NCBI GenBank assembly: GCA_029216955.1
Contig: JANAVB010042311.1
Coordinates: forward strand, 124,001 to 188,000
DNA length: 64,000 bases
From: Iris pallida
Lineage: Eukaryota > Streptophyta > Magnoliopsida > Asparagales > Iridaceae
Direction of reading: 5' to 3'
The notes below the pieces were generated by a model. The model was not told the DNA's origin. It did no database searches and saw only the letters and a list, made by a program, of their open reading frames with translations. Below are positions 45,415 to 57,722 of the stretch, in pieces; position 1 is the stretch's first letter; every line of letters starts with the position of its first letter. The translations under genes were made by a program, and so were the position numbers.

Positions 45415-47796
45415 TGTAAGCCTACTTTCCAAATTTTTAATTTTTTTTATTTTATTTGTTTATGATTAATTTTATGGTTATTGTGAGTCATGCCAAAGCT
45501 TGTAGGTGGGCTATGACCATATTAAGGTCATATGACCTCTAGATAGCTTATATATGTATTATTTAGCTATTTTATATTTTTTTATAATTTTTGGATATTT
45601 GTAGGTATTTAATATTTAAGGTTTTATTATTTTTAAGGACTTTCAGGATTTACTGTAAGGTCATACGGGGGTATTTCAGGACCAAATATTTTTATTTGGG
45701 CTTTAAATGACTAAAAATATTTTTTAGAATATTTTAGAATTTTTCTTGATTTTATAAAATTTTTGGGAATTTTTATATAATTAAAACCTATAGAATTTAT
45801 ATTTTATAGGCTTTGAGAATTTACTGTGAGGTCACATAATGATATTTTATGTTAAAAATATTTTATTTAGATTCTAGACATTTAAAAATATTTTCTAGAA
45901 TTTTCTAGAATTTTTCTGGATTTTTTGCAGTTTATTTTGATTTATTTGGACTTAAAATAATTTTTAAATGATTTTCTGAATTAAATAAATAATTACCCCA
46001 AACATCTACCCTGGGGGGGCCCACCTGTCGGCGCTGCTACAGTAACCACCTCTCTCTCCTATATATATGCATTGTATGTTCACAAACCCTAATTAATTAT
46101 AGCCTCCTCCTTTTGGAGTTTGATCCTGGTGATTCCCCGACTTCCCGAGGCGATTGCCGTCAACTCGGACCTCATTTTTGTGTGCCTTTTTTTTGTTGGA
46201 AGCGTATTGAGGTATAGTTTCTGAATATCTAATTTATTTTTGTAATTTCTGAACCTAAATTTCTGGAAAATTCGTAGAGTGTCGGTTGTCCGAAACTTGA
46301 CACGTTTTGGTGTTTTCGAGATTTCGGGAGAATCAGAAATCAAAATCACGAACCATTTGAAGTTTCAGAAAGCTAACACAGAGCTCTAAGACATATATTT
46401 TTCCCAGAAATTATTTCGTTCATCTAGTATTTTATTTATTCTGTGAACTCAGAACTGATCGGTTGATCCTCGTTTTGGTCACGATTAGCCATAACGGCGG
46501 TATCTTTTGACCAAAGCGTGATTTTGTGGCACGGTCAATTCCAGCACACTCTTGGCGCTGAAATCTACCAAGATGCACTTTCAAAATCTATAGTTCATAG
46601 CATTTGACTAAAAAGTCAATGGTACGTCTCGATTTGCGTGTCATGGTTTCCAAAATTGAGAAACACGACTTTTGATGGCCAAACTTGCATGTTTAGATTA
46701 TATTCAGATTATTATTAGGTTAAATTAGGTTTTAAAGTGAATTATTTTAGAATTAATTATTATTAGATTAGTAACCCAACTAGCCACTATTTAGAACTAG
46801 AACATTAAAATTGATTTGTGGTTTTCGTGCACGATTCGTGGTGCGATGTGTGTTATAGGTTGACAGCTTATAGATCGGTATCCTCTCATCCTTGGCTTGT
46901 GACTACGGTTTGTGCAAGGATTCAGGCAAGTACAGTACTGTATTTATGTTTTAGTTTATTATAATGTTTACTCTATAGATTTCTTGTTTGATATCCCGTT
47001 GAGTCATTGCTTGATATTCCATTGAGACACAATTGTGACATGATAGTTATCTTATCCTTCTTAGTATGTCATTGACCGTTTTTGATTGTTAGAGAGTCGG
47101 GACGGGAAATACTCGATAAATATGTGAACAAACCCAATTACCGTTACCGAATGATAGCTAAGTCATACACACCCATGTATGAGTTAGCCGTACCAATTAC
47201 TGAATGATAGCCATCGTATGATGTGTCGTATTAGCCCAGCCGTTCACGTATTAAAAGGGTATTTCACACACACATAGTTGTTTCCATTGTTCCTTTATTT
47301 AGTTCCTGTCCTGCTAGATCATATCTTACTAGTTTATATCTTGCTAGTTCATATCCTGCTAGTTCATCTCTTGCTAGTTTTCTATATGCTCTTTGTCATC
47401 ATTGTTTCTAGCTTGTTCTAACTTATTTTGGACTAACAACATTAATTGTAATATGGTTGTACTCTGCTCCTTTCCTGACTAGATCGTTGTTATAGGTGAG
47501 GTTGACGTGCCTACTCTTGCGCATGGACCATACGAGGGGGAGATAGAGACTCGAAGGCTAAACCATAAAAGACTAGTTAGTTGTGTGGTAGTTTTCTATA
47601 AATGTAAAAGCTTATATTCTTCTTCAAATGTAAAACTTCTATATTTTATAAAGTTGATTTAGTTGTTGTGAATGAGCAGTTAGTATTTATGAGCACTTTA
47701 TTTATTGCGGGCTAGACATCGTACTACCGCCGATACCGCGGTGTAGGCTGGGTTTGGACACGTCTCATATCTAAAAAGCGGGTGCAGGTCGTGACA
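45415..47796 (+). mobile_element. 5' LTR of C4
   Basis: TGTAAGCCTAC...GTCGTGACA. Near 47309-47390 it has 14-15 bp repeats of the type CTAGTTCATATCTTG. The frames 46089-46349 and the like are not genes. Confidence 0.93.
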
Positions 47797-47804
47797 AGTT
47801 TTTA

Positions 47805-47823
47805 TGGTGGCCCATGCAGGTCT
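47805..47823 (+). promoter_or_regulatory. PBS of C4 (tRNA-Ile)
   Basis: TGGTGGCCCATGCAGGTCT, 8 nt after the LTR end. To my knowledge it is fully complementary to the last 19 nt of plant tRNA-Ile(AAU) including CCA. Confidence 0.8.
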
Positions 47824-49039
47824 GTTTTGGCAAAAGATTGCGAACTTGTGGTAGTACTTAAGTTAGTCGTACTACTGCAAGCCTGCGACTAGGATGCTCA
47901 TTCACAATTAGTTTTGATTTGATTTTATGATAATGAATAGGACTAGGAGTCCCTTATCCAATTTGACCCTTGGATAGTTAAGATATTTAAATAGGCTATG
48001 TGATTTAGCTAATAATTTATTGAAGTCTCGGTATGGATAAATCGAAGAATTTTTCTAATAGAATATGTTATTTTGTTTTGACATATTGGTAGGTCCAAGG
48101 TGGATAGAATATACGTTTGGTAAGTTAGGACTACATAGAATTCAATTCCTAATTTAGATCATTTGTGCCATTTTATCTTCCTCCTTCTCTAAACCTCATT
48201 TTATTTTCAAAACTATTTTGTGATCTTTTTGTTTTCAAAACTGACACTTTTATTCAAGGACATATACTTACATTTTCTTATCATGATCGACTTGTTTGAA
48301 TTTATGGAAGATTCTTAAAATTCTTATGGATATAGTTGAAATAATTTTCGATGACTTGCAATGGTAAGGCAGATGCGCACTGTCCCCATTTATTTAAATT
48401 ATGGAGACTGCGGGTTCACTGCAGTGCAGCGCACTAGCGTGGCATGACCCGTAAGTTGAAATAATTTTATGTATGCGTAGGTTGTCAAATATTACTAAAA
48501 CTATATCCTAGTTGTATTATTGATCTTTCGATTTATTATGTCAATATTGGGTAGAGTTGATAAAGTATTCGATAACATATTATACTTGAGTCATGAAACC
48601 AAGGGTTCACGGCAGCCAGATGTACACTGGCGAGGCATGGATTCTCGGTTAAATGACTTTGGATATACTTATGATTTTTGAATATCATTGCGACTATATC
48701 TTTTATTGGCATACGACTATTTTTTTTTCTTTCAAATTTATTTGATGTCTTATTTCTTGTTGCCACCCTCTCTACAACTAGTAGTTCTTTATTTCTTTCA
48801 TATTTTTCTATTTTAGAATCGTCATATTTTAAACCTATTTTGATTTCCTTCCACTATATTTCTAAAACGTATTTATATTTTGATTCTATATGTTTGATTA
48901 ATCTTGATCATTCATCACATTATTTTCTTGATTATATTTTTGTCGTACTTATTCATATCGATTGGTCATGACATATTTTGATGATATTCTTGGTTGTGCC
49001 TATTTGTATCTTTTGAAATTTCGAGGACGAAATTTTTCT
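47824..49039 (+). other. Internal region of C4, no coding content
   Basis: AT-rich. Two short similar stretches contain GGGTTCAC...GGCATG (about 48410-48445 and 48604-48640). The T-rich frame 48678-48971 is low complexity. TTTCGAGGACGAAATTTTTC (49019-49038) precedes the PPT. Confidence 0.7.
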
Positions 49040-49053
49040 AAGGTGGGTAGATT
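49040..49053 (+). promoter_or_regulatory. PPT of C4
   Basis: AAGGTGGGTAGATT directly before the 3' LTR. Confidence 0.85.
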
Positions 49054-51427
49054 TGTAAGCCTACTTTCCAAATTTTTAATTTTTTTTTATTTGTTTATGA
49101 TTAATTTTATGGTTATTGTGAGTCATGCCAAAGCTTGTAGGTGGGCTATGACCATATTAAGGTCATATGACCTCTAGATAGCTTATATATGTATTATTTA
49201 GCTATTTTATATTTTTCTACAATTTTTGGATATTTTAAGTATTTAATATTTAAGGTTTTATTATTTTTAAGGACTTTCAGGATTTACTGTAATGTCATAC
49301 TGGGGTATTTCAGGACCAAATATTTTTATTTCGGCTCTAAATGACTAAAAATATTTTTTAGAATATTTTAGAATTTTTTTGGATTTTTAAGAATTTTTGG
49401 GAATTTTATATAATAAAACCTATAGAATTTATATTTTATAGGCTTTGGGAATTTACTGTGAGGTCACATGATGATATTTTGTGTTAAAAATATTATATTT
49501 AGATTCTAGACATTTAGAATTATTTCTAGAATTTTCTAGAATTTTTCTGGATTTTTCTGTAATTTATTTTGATTTATTTGGACTTAAAATGATTTTTAAA
49601 TGATTTTCTGAATTAAATAAATAATTACCCCAAAAATCTACCCTGGGGGGGCCCACCTGTCGGCGCTGCTACAGTAACCGCCTCTCTCTCCTATATATAT
49701 GCATTGTATGTTCACAAACCCTAATTAATTATAGCCTCCTTCTTTTGGAGTTTGATCCTGGTGATTCCCCGACTTTCCGAGGCGATTGCCGTCAACTCGG
49801 ACCTCATTTTCGCGTGCCGTTTTTTTTTTGGAAGTGTATTGAGGTATAGTTTCTGAATATCTAATATATTTTTGTAATTTCAGAACCTAAATTTTTGGAA
49901 AATTCGTAGATTGTCGGTTGTCCGAAACTTGACACGTTTTGGTGTTTTCGAGATTCCGGGAGAATCAGAAATTGAAATCACGAACCGTTTGAAGTTTCGA
50001 AAATCTAACACAGATCTCTACGACATATATTTTTTCAAGAAATTATTTCGTTCATCTAGTATTTTATTTATTCTGTGAACTCAGAACTGATCGGTTGATC
50101 CTCGTTTTGGTCACGATTAGCCATAACGGCGGTATCTTTTGACCAAAGCGTTATTTTGCTGCACGGCCGATTCCAGCGCACTCTTGGCGCTGAAATCTAC
50201 CAAGGTGCACTTTCAAAATCTAGAGTTCATAGCGTTTGACTAAAAAGTCAACGGTACATCTCGATTTGCGTGCCATGGTTTCCAAAATTGAAAAACACGA
50301 CTTTTGATGGCCAAACTTGCATGTTTAGATTATATTCAAATTATTATTAGGTTAAATTAGGTTTTAAAGTGAATTATTTTAGAATTAATTATTATTAGAT
50401 TAGTAACCCAAATAGCCACTATTTAGAACTAGAACATTAAAATTAATTTGTGGTTTTCGTGCACGGTTCGTGGTGCGATGTGTGTTATAGGTTGACAGCT
50501 TATAGATCGGCATACTTTCATCCTTGGCTTGTGACTACAGTTTGTGCAAGGATTCAGGCAAGTACAGTATTGCATTTATGTTTTAGTTCATTATAATGTT
50601 TACTCTATAGATTTCTCGTTTGATATCCCGTTGAGTCATTGCTTGATATTCCATTAAGACACAATTGTGACACGATAGTTATTGTATCCTTCTTAGTATG
50701 TCATTGACCTTTTTTTATTGTTAGAGAGTTGGGAGGGGAAATACTCGAGAAATACGTGAACAAACCCAATTACCGTTACCGAATGATAGCTAAGTCATAC
50801 ACACCCACGTATGAGTTAGCCGTACCAATTACTGAATGATAGCCATCGTATGATGTGCCGTATTAGCCCAGCCGTTCACGTACTAAAAGGGTATTTCACA
50901 CACACATAGTTGTTTCCATTGTTCCTTTATTTAGTTCCTGTCCTGCTAGATCATATCTTACTAGTTTATATCTTGCTAGTTCATATCTGCTAGTTCATCT
51001 CTTGCTAGTTTTCTATATGCTCTTTGTCATCATTGTTTCTAGCTTGTTCTAACTTATTTTGGACTAACAACATTAATTGCAATATGGTTGTACTCTGCTC
51101 CTTTCCTGACTGGATCGTTGTTATAGGTGAGGTTGACGTGCCTACTCTTGTGCATGGACCATACGAGGGGGAGATAGAGACTCGAAGGCTAAACCATATA
51201 AGACTAGTTAGTTGTGTGGTAGTTTTCTATAAATGTAAAAGCTTATATTCTTCTTCAAATGTAAAACTTCTATATTTTGTAAAGTTGATTTAGTTGTTGT
51301 GAATGAGCAGTTAGTATTTATGAGCACTTTATTTATTGCGGGCTAGACAGCGTACTACCGCCGATACCACGGCGTAGGCTGGGCTTGGACACGTCTCGTA
51401 TCCAAAAAGCGGGTACAGGTCGTGACA
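49054..51427 (+). mobile_element. 3' LTR of C4
   Basis: Near identical to the 5' LTR, with scattered substitutions and small indels (for example after AATTTTTTTT at 49079). Confidence 0.93.
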
Positions 51428-53227
51428 CAAGTACTCACAATCTATAGTGTCTCAATCGCAGTCAAGTCAAGTACTCACAACCGAGACATTAGCCAATCCT
51501 AGTATAAAATCCTATAGACCGTAGTCAAGGTAAGTACTCACAATCTATAGAATGTCAAAGTCAAGTCCTACTCAAGTCATGTCAAGTCAAGTCAAGTTAT
51601 AATCAAGTCGAAGGAATCGTGGTGTAGGACTAGACGACTCTATCAAGCAATACGTATGAGACTATCACAGTGTAACAGGTAGAAAATATCATAACCGAAA
51701 AAGAAACAAGAAACTAGAAACATGTAAAGTAAAACCATAACAGGATGAGTGTACAAGACATGGAATAAGCAATCACGAAAGTAAGAAAAAGAACCGCAGC
51801 GAGATGATGAACATGCATATAAATTATACTGTACAAGTTGGCAAGGTATACTTGCCTGGTGGCAGCGCGAAGAACCAATAAGATACCGTCAACCAGTAAT
51901 CCAAATAAGTCCAAAATCCACAAATGTCTCCGAAAGCTGAAACAGACATTGAAAACATTCTCAGAATAGTCAAATTAGCTAGGATTGCCCGTCCTTAAGT
52001 CCAATTCTGGACACAGGGCAAAACGGTAATTTTGGGCAAAAATGATGTCCGCCGTTGGACCCGCTTTGTACCGAAAAGCATGCCAGAGTCAATGGTCTCT
52101 AAAGTCATCAAACTATATGTCAACAGGTCCAATTTTTCGATACGAACCCAACCGTATATCCAAAGTTGGATTTCGGCGGGCCGTGCACAAAATCGCCCAT
52201 TGAGTGGGACCGTAGGGCCCACAAAACGACGTACGATTCAACTGTCTCAGAATTGGACCAAACTTGGCATACAAGACGAGAAAAATGATACGGTCCTGTT
52301 GGCGCAAGTTTCGTCTCGATCTGACGAGCGTGCACAAAGTAATTAAGAAACTTGCACAGAGGCCGATACGATGAATTTCGACGGATACGCATCAAATTCG
52401 TCGCGCACACGCGACCAATTTGAATTCCGTCAAAGCCCACACGACCACGAAGCTGTTACATACCTTTCGATGCTTACGGTGCACGACCACGTCGTCCAGT
52501 TTGGCCGAACGCACGTCGTATCGGGACAAATTCTAATTTTTAAACTGTTTTTGTTGCGGGTTTTTCTTGATTTTGGAAATCAATTATCTTTTTACATACA
52601 CAATGAAACCAGGTGCAATAAAAAGGGATGTGAAGGTCTATAAGTGATCTAAAATACTGTTCAAATGGTTTTTTGAAATTACTGATGGATTGACAGGAAT
52701 CGATCTCCAAACAGAGCTATTTGGGACTGGTTTGAGGCTGTTTTCGAAATGGTTTTTTGTCGACTTTGCGTCGAAATCCCGAACATGTTATCCTAAGATT
52801 CTCGGAACTATTTACTGGGATTAGACGGGTATATGTTGACTACACATAGGAGTTAATACTTCTCGATTTGGTCGAATATCCATTACAAAAAAGGTCGGAA
52901 ATAGGAGTACCTGTTGCTGTTTGTCGCCTGATGTGTCCGACGCGAGCGCGCGTGTCCGCCGTTTGCGTGCGCTCCGACAGCCGTGGCCGGCCTGCGACTG
53001 CGCGCGGAGGTGTGGGTGGAGGCGAGGTTGTTAGGAGTTAGGGTTTAGTTCTCGCGATCCTCGAGCGCGTTTATGAGCGTTCTGTTCTCAACAGAACCGT
53101 GGGGGGTTTTGTTGATGTGGGGGCTGGGCTCGGGCTGGCAGGCCGGGCCTGGCTTTGTTGTGGTGGGCTGAGATGGTTTTTGGTTTTAACTAATTTGTTT
53201 TTCTTTTTCTATTTCTTTTTATTAACT

Positions 53228-53575
53228 AATGTATACATATATATATATATATTTATATATATACAGATACATGTATACATATAAATATATTTATATATAT
53301 ACTCATACACACATATTTTTATACATTTATATATTCATACATATACATATTTCCATAAACACACATATACCTATATATATACCTATATATATAGGTATAC
53401 ATATACCTATATATATACATATACATATAATTATCTATATATATACATATATATCTATATATATATATATTTACGTTACCATATTTACATACACATACGT
53501 ATATAATATATTTATATATACAAATACACACATCACTTTTTATATATTCCTATATTTATACATATATATATTTTT
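53228..53575. repeat. AT microsatellite in LTR C
   Basis: Same location as in A and B, with an extra TATACCTATATATA-like expansion near 53370-53420. Confidence 0.95.
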
Positions 53576-54223
53576 ACCACACATTCCACACCAACAATAA
53601 ATTATTTTAAATATAATCACATTCATAATATAGAATTATTCATAGCAACCAAATAGTACCCTAATAATATATATATATTCATAATATGGTGCCTTATTTA
53701 TAGAAAATATATATACACATATGTATACTTATCATTTATATAATAACTGATTTAATAAATATAAATCGCCAATTCCTAAAATATATATAAAAATATTTGC
53801 ATTTACCAAACATGTCTACAAGGCCGTATTTGGTCCCACTACATGTCTACATGCGCTCGGATTTGACTTGGGTCCAATCTGGACTGGTTCGGTACAACCG
53901 GTTTCCCGAAAACTCAATAATATAATTAAATAATAAATAAGATCTTCGGTACGGGTTAAGTCGCAACTTGGCCTGGTTTTCCTAGTTAGGACATCCCTAT
54001 GACTCGGCCTTCCCTACCAGGGCTAATACCCTAATCAAAACACGCCACTGTACTATCCTTGCCACGATTTCTAGTCACCTTGTACTCTAATTTTTAACCA
54101 TGATTAAAATTATCTACCATAATAATTAACTAAATAATTACTTATAAAATCTAAAAGTCACCATTTGAATCAAAATAAATAATAAAAAAATAATTCCAAA
54201 AATTTTCGGGAAGGGGAGCTACA

Positions 54224-54228
54224 CATTT
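54224..54228 (+). repeat. Target-site duplication of the A-B-C array, right (CATTT)
   Basis: Second CATTT copy, followed by the rest of T2's antisense gene. Confidence 0.92.
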
Positions 54229-55052
54229 CGCTGGATACACTGAAACTCGGAGAGCAGTTGGTCCAGCTCGGCCACCGAGGCCTCCAGAATCTCGGCCATA
54301 TGATCATGGCCCTGGTGGAAATGTATCAGACTGATGTGAGGGAGTGCCAGGGTTTTTGCCGTCGCGAAACTCCCATTGGCATCCATCACTGCCGATACGC
54401 CTCTCTGCAGCATCTTATACACCGCCTCAATAATAAACTTCACATACTCATCTGCATCCGCCAGCACCTGCGGCGTCATAGCAGGAGTTGGAGGAGCTGC
54501 TCTAGACAGCGGACCGGAAGAGGGCCCGCCGGCTTCAACCTACGAGGCTGGAACCTCGGCATCAACAGACTCTTCCTCAACAGGGGCTTGACTACTAGCC
54601 CGAGGAGCCAAAAGAACGGAATGAGCCGAGAGAGGCGTCGATATCGTACCCCAAGTAGAAGGAGCAACAAAGGGTTCTAGCAAACCCTTACCCTTCTCAA
54701 GCTCGGAGGGACCACCGACGTCAGGGGCTACCGCATCGGTCCCCAGCATTCTATCAACAGGCCGCATGGGACATTCCCCCTCCGGCAGAGCAACAACATC
54801 AGCACTTGTTTTCTGACTCGGCTCCCTTGGAGTCAGGATCGGCGGACGAGTCTCATTTTCACCGTCAAACCCCTCCGCAGGGATAGAATCTGCCGCTACC
54901 TCCCGATCGGCAGCCACCACAGCCTCCGCTACTGAGTCTGGGGTAGGGCTCGGCAACACTGCAGCCGACCTCCCCTCATCATGACAAGGACGGGAATCAA
55001 CCCTCTCCTCTGTTTCAATTACGTCTGTTGCCCCCGCAACAGACTCATGCAT
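54229..55052 (-). pseudogene. Antisense gene of T2, middle acidic and helical part
   Basis: One minus-strand frame from 55052 to the insertion point: ESVAGATDVIETEERVDSRP, a Pro/Glu/Ala-rich linker, one TAG at about 54538, then TPQVLADADEYVKFIIEAVY, MLQRGVSAVMDANGSFAT and EILEASVAELDQLLSEFQ. It is in frame with 36330-36811. The linker is probably disordered and the rest helical. No family is recognised. Confidence 0.7.
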
Positions 55053-55358
55053 CTCGGAGGAACGTCATCTGAAGATGACGAAATCCACTCCACTTTTTCA
55101 TCTGGAAGCCCCGTGTCTGCTGGACCCTCAACGTCCAAGGCCCCCACGGCGGCTTGCACCATCTCGAGAACTGCTGATCCTCAGCTTTCCTCCCAACATA
55201 GTCTGGAGATACTGGAATCTCCACAACAATGACATCGTCCGGGTTTTCCTCTCCGAAAGACATCACAATCGGCAGAATGCGCTCTTCAGACGAGCCCGCC
55301 ACCTCCTTTGTCTGCTGGCACCAGATCTTGGAGTACGGAGTCTCCTTTTTAGCGGCTC
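55045..55358 (-). pseudogene. Antisense gene of T2, linker after the candidate intron
   Basis: The frame GAAKKETPYSKIWCQQTKEV continues with SEERILPIVMSFGEENPDDV and VIVVEIPVSPDYV. It meets the next piece by a frameshift near 55050. A candidate intron (55359-55420) lies directly upstream. Confidence 0.6.
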
Positions 55359-55420
55359 CTACAAAAAAAGCATAGGTCATAAGATGTTGAACCTAACCAG
55401 ACTATATGGGATATTCTTAC
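55359..55420 (-). other. Candidate intron in the antisense gene
   Basis: Minus strand GTAAGAAT at 55420 and TTTTTTTGTAG ending at 55359, 62 nt. The donor and acceptor look good, but the frames on the two sides agree only in a frame that is closed upstream, and the length is short for a plant intron. Confidence 0.35.
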
Positions 55421-56066
55421 CTACGCAGGTGCTGAGTCTGATGACAATGTCGGTGACAATGCCTTCTTCTGTCGCTTCGACGCAGAAGAGCCAGCCTCTG
55501 TATCAGTACGTCTCTTCGGCTGATCGCCCGAGGGCTCGGCCCGACCCCCCGTGGATACGACAGGGGTACCTCGATAACCCGCCTCTGGTGGACGGTACGA
55601 CCGAGCCTTCGCCAACCGATTCCCAGTTGCCTCTGGGTGCCGACAATAAAACTGGTCCTCCGATCATATCCAGGAGATGCGGCATTCATGGCACAGTAAA
55701 ATTTGGCGGCTGAGAAAAGAATCGACGGCCGCGGGTTCTGAACAGGCAGCGTAAAACGAGCTCCGGTACATCCGGCATTGTAGTAATGCCAACCTCGTGC
55801 ACCATCCAACAAGCTTCCAGTATACCCCAGGTTAATACTAGGGTTATCCAACATCAACTGAGCATAGCCGAATTGTCGTGCAAAACGGCTCGGAAAATAT
55901 GGTTCCAGGTAACACTGGTTCGTATTCCGGTACACCAGATGGGACGGCCGAATACTTTGCAACCAGCAACATCTCCATGGAGGCAGAGTGGTGGCATCTT
56001 CACCCGAATCCATTAAGCCTTCGTTGGCCTCAAAACCCAAAAAGATGGGACCAACTTTGGTGATCT
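55421..56066 (-). pseudogene. Antisense gene of T2, end of the mobile-domain-like part
   Basis: After a TAG at 56064-56066, EITKVGPIFLGFEANEGLMD, YRNTNQCYLEPYFPSRFARQ, FGYAQLMLDNPS and AKFYCAMNAASPGYDRRTSF. The YLEP(Y/H)xPSRFARQFGYxQ block recurs in antisense ORFs of this kind. Then the frame shifts to a basic, Ser-rich stretch (GDQPKRRTDTEAGSSASKRQ) resembling a nuclear signal. Confidence 0.7.
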
Positions 56067-57722
56067 CCTACCCCTGAAGGTGGGATAAAACTTTCCTGTA
56101 AACAGGAACACCGGTATGTAACCAACTCCTTTGGCGGAAATGGCGGAGGAATGCATCTCCGGCTCTGTGGTCTTCTTCCGAGCCCGAGCTCATCACGTTG
56201 GGATGGTGCAAAATTAACCATCCCATCAAGTAATGAAATGGCAATTCGGCGCAGGGAAAGTTGTCATTCCTACCTCGTTTATGAACCACATTTCCCGCAA
56301 ATTCTCGTAAACCCCACAGCAGGTTACACTCCATTGTAGGGAATAGAGCCAGGCGACGACCAAAAACCAACTTTACAGCTGGCAGGATTAGATTCCGGGT
56401 CACTCTCTCCACAGAGCCTGACCCGCCTGAAAAAACGTAATCCCGGAGCCAAATCATCAGATAAGCAGCCAATACTGCTTTGGACGACATCCGATGAGTA
56501 AGATGCCAAAAGCAGCTATAGGAACGCTCATCCGACACCCGGTCCTTATTTTTCGAGGGATCCTTCTCATTTAGCCTGCTCATTTCAGAGAGCACCTCTC
56601 TACTGGAAAGCGCTGGCGGAGTTGTAAACCGAGAGGGATCTTCCTTGTCTTGCTTAAAGACATAATCTCTCCAAGCAGTTACATGAGGCTGTGACCCGCC
56701 CTTTTCTCTCTTCTGCATATAATAATGATGACACCCCACTTCCTTAAAGACGGCCATCATCTCCTCCGCTTTGTCCCCCAGGACTTGGAACTCCTCGTTG
56801 GTCAGGAAGTATTCCTCATAAGGTTCTGATCCCCAAGGGAGCTTTGACACCTCGTACATTTCATGAAGTGCGAGTCCCAGCTCCCCCACCGGAGTGAAGA
56901 AAGTCCCAGTCTGGGTGTTAAACATCTCCAAAAGCGCGAGAAACATATGCCTGTTGATCTCGACGCCTGCCTGGGTAGCATAGATTGCAGCAGTCAGCCC
57001 AATCTCTCAGATTTCGGTTCGAAACTGCGTTAGAACCCAGATCGTCAGCTTGTCCCACTTGGAAACATAGTGACACCAACCCTCTGCCCGAAATTCACCT
57101 TTCAAGTACGACCGCTCCAACAACAGCATTCGATTTGCAAAAGTCGAAGCGCCAAAAGCAAATGTGTTGATGGGAACGTCACTGTAAATGCTCCCAGGAT
57201 GTAGAGTCCGCCAGGTGAAAGAAGGCCCAGTCCGCACCGCGGCCAAAGTATTCCTCTAATTGGAGGTAGAGTCGATCTTGATGATGCCTGCCACCGCTCC
57301 CCCTGAGATGGGGTTAGCTCCAAAGACATCCTCCTCTTGGAAGCAAGGCGACAGACAGCCGTCAAAGGCCATTGACGCTCAAGTTGCTTAACAGTCATAT
57401 GCACCCCTTTTGTTGTAAAGAACCAATCTTCCTTGACCTTTAACACCTTTGCTTCAATAGAAGTAAGGCGGTCCCCAAACTGGAACTCAGGCTTCAAGAA
57501 AGTCATATTATCAGAAGTGGCAGATTTTAAAATGCCTTGCTCCATCATCCGTTGGAGGAACCCATGCTGTTGTTCCCAGATTTGAGTCATTCTTTCGGGA
57601 GGCTGATCCAGCATAATGGCAGCTTGGGCAGGGTTTATCACCTCCTCATTATAATCTACCCCCATCTGACAGAGGGCAGCGTCCAGAAGCACTTCATTCA
57701 AGAGCGGGACAGTCATCGACAC
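56067..57722 (-). pseudogene. Antisense gene of T2, mobile-domain-like part
   Basis: SMTVPLLNEVLLDAALCQMG at 57720 starts the domain. A frameshift near 57300 leads to RTGPSFTWRTLHPGSIYSDV and YLKGEFRAEGWCHYVSKWDK, a TGA at 57009, and then LALLEMFNTQTGTFFTPVGE with LGLALHEMYEVSKLPWGSEP and YEEYFLTNEEFQVLGDKAEE (56945-56760). RVTRNLILPAVKLVFGRRLA and CAELPFHYLMGWLILHHPNV follow. The G-x-F-x-T-x-x-GE...LHEM layout resembles the plant mobile domain (aminotransferase-like) also found in antisense ORFs of Tat elements. That assignment is from memory of the family and would need a profile search. The gene runs opposite to gag-pol. Confidence 0.7.

Larger units (their letters stand above)
45415..51427 (+). 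mobile_element. Non-autonomous chromovirus-related element C4
   Basis: LTR 45415-47796 (2382 bp), internal 47797-49053 (1257 bp), LTR 49054-51427 (2374 bp), with perfect duplication CAAGT. PBS and PPT are intact. The internal part has no gag or pol. The leader after the PBS (GATTGCGAACTTGTGGTAGT) matches C2's leader (21057), so C4 is probably an internally deleted relative of C2. Confidence 0.95.
36817..54223 (-). mobile_element. Three-LTR, two-internal non-autonomous element (A-B-C)
   Basis: LTR A 36817-40229, internal 40230-40822, LTR B 40823-44226, internal 44227-44819, LTR C 44820-54223 (itself interrupted by C4). One CATTT duplication flanks the whole, so it behaves as one insertion. 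Orientation is minus: LTRs start TGTAGCTCCCC and end GTCGTGACA, with PBS after the end and PPT before the start. The internal parts (593 bp each) have no gag or pol, so it must have moved with enzymes from another chromovirus. Confidence 0.9.
44820..54223 (-). mobile_element. LTR C, interrupted by C4
   Basis: Parts 44820-45414 and 51433-54223 together make 3386 bp of the same LTR after subtracting C4 and one CAAGT. AT microsatellite at 53228-53575. Confidence 0.9.

Noticed and set aside
47805..47823. Fragment of a tRNA gene
   Set aside because: Only the 3' end complement is present, placed directly after an LTR, so it is a primer-binding site.
48678..48971. 97-codon hydrophobic frame in C4
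   Set aside because: T-rich low-complexity DNA gives Phe/Leu/Ser runs. There is no retroviral motif.
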